Assembly: GCA_002686955.1 (NCBI GenBank)
Contig: NYZA01000102.1
Span: 1 to 26,289, forward strand
Direction of reading: 5' to 3'
Source: Gemmatimonadota bacterium
GTDB taxonomy: Bacteria > GCA-2686955
Length of the DNA stretch: 26,289 nucleotides
Shown here piece after piece: positions 22,410 through 26,289 of this stretch. Positions within the stretch are counted from its first letter, which is position 1. Each line of letters begins with the position of its first letter. The position numbers and the translations under genes were made by a program. The notes under the pieces were generated by a model. The model had not been told where the DNA came from. It saw only the letters and a program-made list of their open reading frames with translations, and made no database searches.

Positions 22410-23332
22410 CGAGGGGCTTCCACGACCGGCTCCGCGAGCACGAGCCGGCCGCCGGTGAGAGTGGCGCGGAATCCGAGGGGGACGGGGGCGTGGGGGGCGT
22501 TTTCGACGTGCCCGGCGGGGAGCCCCGCGAGGATCGGCACGCCGAGATCGCCCAGGCAGTCCCGAAGCAGATCGTCGAGCGAGTAGCTCGTGTCGTTCGG
22601 CTGGGCACAGCCCGGCATCTCGCCGAATATCAGGGCCTTCACGCCGTCGAGGCAGCCCGAGCGGCGGAGCTGGAGCAGCATTCGGTCGATTCGGTAGGGG
22701 CGTTCGCCGGTGTCTTCGATGACGCAGAGCGCGCCGGCCGCGCGCAGGGCGTTCGGGGTGCCGGCGGCGGCGGCGAGGATCGAGAGGCAGCCTCCCTCGA
22801 GGACACCCTCGACCGGTGATTGGGGCGGATTCGCGATAACGCGCAGGGGCTGGTCGGCGATCGGGGAACCCGGGCCGCGCTTGCCACTGAGCAGCGCGAG
22901 CGCGAGATCGAGGCCGGCGCGCTGCGGGGGCGGTTCGGAAGCCACCATCGCGCCGTGGATGAAGGGTGCGCCGCGTCTCCGGAGCGCGAGCGAGAGCGCG
23001 GTGAGGTCGCTGCAGCCGACCATGAAGCGGTCCCCGAGGAGGTCCAAATCGAGGCGCTCGACGATCCTCCCGCAGCCGTATCCGCCGCGGGCCGCCCAGA
23101 GGACGCGGACTTCGGGATCGCGGAGCATCTCGTTCATCGCCCCGGCCCGCTCGTCGTCGGTGCCCGCGAGGTATCGATGACGTCCGTATATGGCGGAGGC
23201 CGGACGCACCTTGAAGCCCCGGGATTCGAGGAGCGCGACCCCGGCTTCGAGCATCGGCCGCTGAACCGGGCTCGCCGGTGCGAACACGCCGATCGTGTCA
23301 CCCGGGCGAAGCAAGCTCTTTGACGCACGCAT
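22406..23332 (-). CDS. ldcA: LD-carboxypeptidase (peptidase S66)
   Basis: 308 residues from ATG 23332 with no signal peptide, hence cytoplasmic. Peptidase S66 motifs: LRPGDTIGVFAPASPV at the start, WAARGGYGCGRIVERLD (~79-95), nucleophile Ser108 in MVGCSDLTALSLAL, Glu206 in CVIEDTGERPYRIDRML and His275 in LPAGHVENAPHAPVPLG, the complete Ser-Glu-His set. It removes the terminal D-Ala from murein tetrapeptide. It overlaps mpl by four bases, giving a two-gene recycling operon transcribed away from the M1 peptidase. Confidence 0.94.
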   Translation of the reverse strand: MRASKSLLRPGDTIGVFAPASPVQRPMLEAGVALLESRGFKVRPASAIYGRHRYLAGTDDERAGAMNEMLRDPEVRVLWAARGGYGCGRIVERLDLDLLGDRFMVGCSDLTALSLALRRRGAPFIHGAMVASEPPPQRAGLDLALALLSGKRGPGSPIADQPLRVIANPPQSPVEGVLEGGCLSILAAAAGTPNALRAAGALCVIEDTGERPYRIDRMLLQLRRSGCLDGVKALIFGEMPGCAQPNDTSYSLDDLLRDCLGDLGVPILAGLPAGHVENAPHAPVPLGFRATLTGGRLVLAEPVVEAPR

Positions 23333-23339
23333 GCCGCGA

Positions 23340-23352
23340 ATTGTTGCACAAT
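23340..23352. repeat. Short palindrome in the divergent ldcA/M1 peptidase gap
   Basis: ATTGT-TGC-ACAAT, a perfect 5-bp inverted repeat with a three-base centre, in a 59-bp gap between divergent genes. It could be a regulator site serving both, or chance. Confidence 0.25.
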
Positions 23353-23391
23353 CCCCCCAATCGATGACCCAAGTCTGGAGGACAGCCTTCC

Positions 23392-26073
23392 ATGATCGCC
23401 CACCCGACCCGCCACTTCCTTGCCCCGCTCCTGCTTCCTATGATGCTCGGCGGGCTCGCCCACGCCTCTTCCGCGGCGCATTGCGGCCGCGCTTTTCCGG
23501 TGCACCACGCGGGCGAGCCGCCGATGCGATATGCGCCGGATCGGCCCTTCGATCTGCTTCACACCGCTCTGGAGCTTCGGATCGATCCGGAGGGTGGAAC
23601 CATCGAGGGGACCTCGGCCATCACCGCCTCCGCTCTTGGGGACGACCTGGGCGGGATTGAGCTGCACGCGGTCGATCTCGAGATCGAAAGAGTGCGCTTA
23701 GTGGGCACTCCGGGTGATGAGGGCCAAGCCCTGCGCTTCGACTACTCGGGCGAGGTGCTTGCGATCGACTTCCCCGCGGCGATCGGCTCAGGCGAAAAGT
23801 TCACGGTGACGGTGGATTATCGAGGAGCGCCGCGCCGCGGTCTCTACTTCGTCGGCCCCGAGACCCACGCGCCCGATCGCCCCTACGAGGTCTGGAGCCA
23901 GGGCGAAGACGAGGATTCGCGCTACTGGTTTCCCTCGTGGGACTACCCGAACGATCGGGGGACGAGCTCGGCGGCTTTTACCGTCGATCGTCGCTACACA
24001 GTTGTTGGGAATGGGCGATTGGTCGGCGTGGATGAACGCTCCGACGGGACTCGCACGTGGAGGTGGTCCGAGACCCATCCGCACGTCACCTACTTGACGA
24101 GCGTCGTTGTCGCGGAGATGGATGAAATGCACGACACTTGGCGCGATATTTCGGTGGACTACTACGTTCCGAAAGGGCTCGGCGAACGGATCCCCAGGAA
24201 CCTCGGCGCCACTCCGGCGATGATGACCGCGCTATCGGAGTATTTGGATTTTCCTTATCCCTATGATAAGTACGCGCAGGTCGCCGTGAACGAGTATATG
24301 TACGGCGGCATGGAGAATATCGGCGCGACGACATTGAATGCCAATGCGCTGCGCGACGCGGTCGCATACGACGAAGGACGGATCGACGGACTCGTGGCGC
24401 ATGAGCTCGCTCACCAATGGTTCGGCGATATGATTACATGTCGCGACTGGTCGCATATCTGGCTCAACGAAGGGTTCGCGACATACGGTGAGGTGTTGTC
24501 CAAGGAAGCGCTCGATGACTGGGGGGAAGCGACTATTTCATCGTTGGACGATCTCGACGGGTATCTGGACTCGGGCGTGCTCCGTCCAATCGTGGATCGG
24601 CGTTACCAGATCCCTATGGATGTTTTCGACGAGCATTCCTACGCAAAAGGCTCTCGGGTGCTCCACCAGCTGCGCTTCGAGCTGGGAGAGGCGCTTTTTC
24701 AGAGGGCGCTGCGACACTATTCACACAGCCGGGCCTGGCAAAACGTCACAACGCAGGATCTGATCGATGCGATCGAGGAATCGACGGGGCGCTCGATGGA
24801 GCGTTTCTTCGATCAGTGGGTGCGCAGCCCGGGGCATCTGGAGCTCGAAGTGAGCTGGAGCTGGGATGATGCGCTCTCGCTGGCGCGCGTGAGTGTGCGG
24901 CAGGAGCAAGACACGGAAGAGGGGGTGCCGATCTTCCACACGAGCTTCGAGGTGGCGGTGCTTGATGATGAGGGGGCGTTTTCGATGCACCGGGGGCGGC
25001 TGGAGGGGCGGGAGAAAGAGCTCGCCATTCCGCTCGGGGCTCGCCCGGCTTCGGTGGTTTTCGATCCGGACGGATGGTTGCTGGCATCTATCTCGGAGGA
25101 TCTGCCCGCCGGGGAGCTCGCGGAGCGGCTCGAGCTGCTGACGCGGAGGGCGAGCGGGGGCGAGTATGCGTATCCCGTGGCCCGCATTCGAACGGCGCGG
25201 GCGCTCGGCGAGCAGGGAGATCGCGCCGCTGTCGTCGAATCGCTTCGCGAAGCCCTGGAGGGCGATCCGCGGGACCGCGTGCGTTCGGCGGCGGGGCGGG
25301 CGCTGGGTGCGATCGGTGGCGATCGGGCGGTGGCCGCGCTTGTTGGCGGCGTCGAGGATCGGGATCCACGTGTGCGCAAGGCGGTCGCCGAGGGGTTGGG
25401 GCACTTCGTCGGTGAGGCGGAGGCGGAGGAGGCCCTGGCGAGGATCGCGGAACGGGACCCGGGATACGGTCCGCGCGCGGCGGCGATTCGCGCTCTGGTG
25501 TCGATCGGGTCTACGAAGGCGGCTCGCGCCTGTCGGCTCGGTCTCGGAGCCCCCTCTTTTCAGGAAGAGATTCGGCGGGCTTCGCTCGATGGACTGATCG
25601 ATATCGGCGAAGGGGCGAAGGCGGTCAAGGCGGCACGGCGGTTCTTGAAGCGGGAGCCGAGCAGTTGGGTTCGCTCGCACAGCGCGGCGATTCTAGGCAG
25701 GCACGCGGCGGGGCTGGACGAGCGGACCGAGGGGCCGGCGCGCCGAGAATTGCGGCTTGATCTGCAGGGGCTGACGCACGACGCCAATTACCACGTGCGG
25801 GAGAGCGCGGTGGAGGCCTTGGGCGAGCTGGGGGACGGCGACGCGATCGCCACTTTGCGCCAAGTCGCGGCCTCCGACCCCGATGTGCGCATGGAACAGG
25901 TCGCCGAGGATGCGATCGCCGAGATCTTGGGCCGGAGCGCCGATCGCGACGATGGTCCTTTCGAGCTGGGGCGCCGCCTCGGCGAGCTCGAAAAGGCGAA
26001 CGAGGAGTTGGAGGAGCGGATCGATCGGCTGGATGGGCTCTTGGAGGTCTTGCGGGGCGAGGCCGCCGATTGA
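23392..26073 (+). CDS. Secreted M1-family zinc aminopeptidase with HEAT repeats and C-terminal coiled coil
   Basis: 893 residues from ATG 23392, with GGAGGA nine bases upstream. A signal peptide spans ~1-29 (FLAPLLLPMMLGGLAHA). Residues ~45-250 are the N-terminal beta saddle. The substrate motif GGMEN is at 305-309. Zinc site HELAH (337-341) plus Glu360 in WLNEGFATYGE gives the HEXXH-x18-E pattern, and Tyr416 in SYAKGSRVLHQLR is the usual transition-state tyrosine. From ~590 to ~845 come several HEAT-like helical pairs (VRSAAGRALGAIGGDRAVAAL, VRKAVAEGLGHFVGEAEAEEAL, VRESAVEALGELGDGDAIATL). The last ~30 residues form a coiled coil (LEKANEELEERIDRLDGLLEVL). The enzyme would trim N-terminal residues from peptides outside the cytoplasm; the HEAT and coil part suggests a partner or oligomer. 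Confidence 0.93.
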   Translation: MIAHPTRHFLAPLLLPMMLGGLAHASSAAHCGRAFPVHHAGEPPMRYAPDRPFDLLHTALELRIDPEGGTIEGTSAITASALGDDLGGIELHAVDLEIERVRLVGTPGDEGQALRFDYSGEVLAIDFPAAIGSGEKFTVTVDYRGAPRRGLYFVGPETHAPDRPYEVWSQGEDEDSRYWFPSWDYPNDRGTSSAAFTVDRRYTVVGNGRLVGVDERSDGTRTWRWSETHPHVTYLTSVVVAEMDEMHDTWRDISVDYYVPKGLGERIPRNLGATPAMMTALSEYLDFPYPYDKYAQVAVNEYMYGGMENIGATTLNANALRDAVAYDEGRIDGLVAHELAHQWFGDMITCRDWSHIWLNEGFATYGEVLSKEALDDWGEATISSLDDLDGYLDSGVLRPIVDRRYQIPMDVFDEHSYAKGSRVLHQLRFELGEALFQRALRHYSHSRAWQNVTTQDLIDAIEESTGRSMERFFDQWVRSPGHLELEVSWSWDDALSLARVSVRQEQDTEEGVPIFHTSFEVAVLDDEGAFSMHRGRLEGREKELAIPLGARPASVVFDPDGWLLASISEDLPAGELAERLELLTRRASGGEYAYPVARIRTARALGEQGDRAAVVESLREALEGDPRDRVRSAAGRALGAIGGDRAVAALVGGVEDRDPRVRKAVAEGLGHFVGEAEAEEALARIAERDPGYGPRAAAIRALVSIGSTKAARACRLGLGAPSFQEEIRRASLDGLIDIGEGAKAVKAARRFLKREPSSWVRSHSAAILGRHAAGLDERTEGPARRELRLDLQGLTHDANYHVRESAVEALGELGDGDAIATLRQVAASDPDVRMEQVAEDAIAEILGRSADRDDGPFELGRRLGELEKANEELEERIDRLDGLLEVLRGEAAD

Positions 26074-26289
26074 TGTTCCAGATCTTCAGTGGAGTCTCTG
26101 AAGAACCTCCGCAAGACGGATCATCGACACGTGGCGAGAGTTTTCCGCCTCGGTTGTTCTCGCGCGAGCCCTAGGCGCGCCCCGCCCCCCGGCTCCGCAC
26201 CCCTATCCTGTGGCTGACCCGGCTTCTTCCCGAATCCCCTCTCCCCATCGTCAGCGGCCAGGTTTACCCTTCTCCTCGAAGACGCGCCC
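26074..26289. other. Non-coding right end
   Basis: 216 bases after the M1 peptidase stop. I see no open frame with protein character, no strong hairpin with a T-run and no RNA gene. Confidence 0.5.

Noticed and set aside
1-26289. A defence island reading of the window (nucleotidyltransferase, mazEF, Phd/PIN, transposase remnant)
   Set aside because: The modules are scattered among housekeeping and surface genes over 19 kb and share no operon; no restriction, CRISPR or abortive-infection effector with clear identity accompanies them.

Overview
The window is GC-rich bacterial DNA (third codon positions mostly G or C). An Mpl-type murein-peptide ligase next to an LD-carboxypeptidase points to a Gram-negative, diaminopimelate-containing cell. 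The secreted beta-helix style fragment and the M1 peptidase with HEAT repeats resemble proteins from uncultured FCB-group or candidate-phylum bacteria (for example Candidatus Eisenbacteria). That placement is a guess from protein style; nothing in the window fixes the taxon. I found no rRNA, tRNA, CRISPR array or phage block.

Left part (1-8655, minus strand). A nucleotidyltransferase-like gene with a doubtful 3' end (59-859) is followed by a tightly packed ten-gene operon read from 8655 down to 1023. Its order is mrpE, mrpF, mrpG, an MbhD/DUF4040 gene, an MbhE-MnhB fusion, mrpC, mrpD, a second antiporter-like subunit, an 81-residue two-helix protein and a third antiporter-like subunit. This is the order of the sodium/proton module of the archaeal membrane-bound hydrogenase (MbhA-H), extended by extra antiporter-like subunits. 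No hydrogenase or quinone-reductase genes accompany it here. The third subunit lacks the central lysine of the antiporter fold.

Middle (8946-14192). It holds a 698-residue protein I do not recognise, an approximately 600-base stretch without a convincing gene, a mazEF toxin-antitoxin pair with a palindromic operator, a hypothetical ORF that may be a fragment, and a decayed transposase with an in-frame stop replacing a conserved Trp.

Right part (14193-26289). It holds a secreted purple-acid-phosphatase-like enzyme, a glycosyltransferase fused to a GNAT-like acetyltransferase, a short secreted beta-helix fragment, a Phd/PIN toxin-antitoxin pair whose promoter carries four 9-bp direct repeats, a Wzx-like flippase on the plus strand, the murein-recycling pair ldcA-mpl on the minus strand, and a secreted M1 aminopeptidase with HEAT repeats and a C-terminal coiled coil on the plus strand.

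Functionally, the window combines ion homeostasis (Mrp/Mbh-like complex), cell-surface polysaccharide work (glycosyltransferase-acetyltransferase and flippase), peptidoglycan recycling (LdcA frees tripeptide, Mpl reattaches it to UDP-MurNAc), secreted hydrolases, and small toxin-antitoxin or mobile remnants scattered between them. The strongest candidates for something new are the three-antiporter Mrp/Mbh-like operon with its degenerate last subunit, the unknown 698-residue protein, the glycosyltransferase-acetyltransferase fusion and the 9-bp repeat operator.
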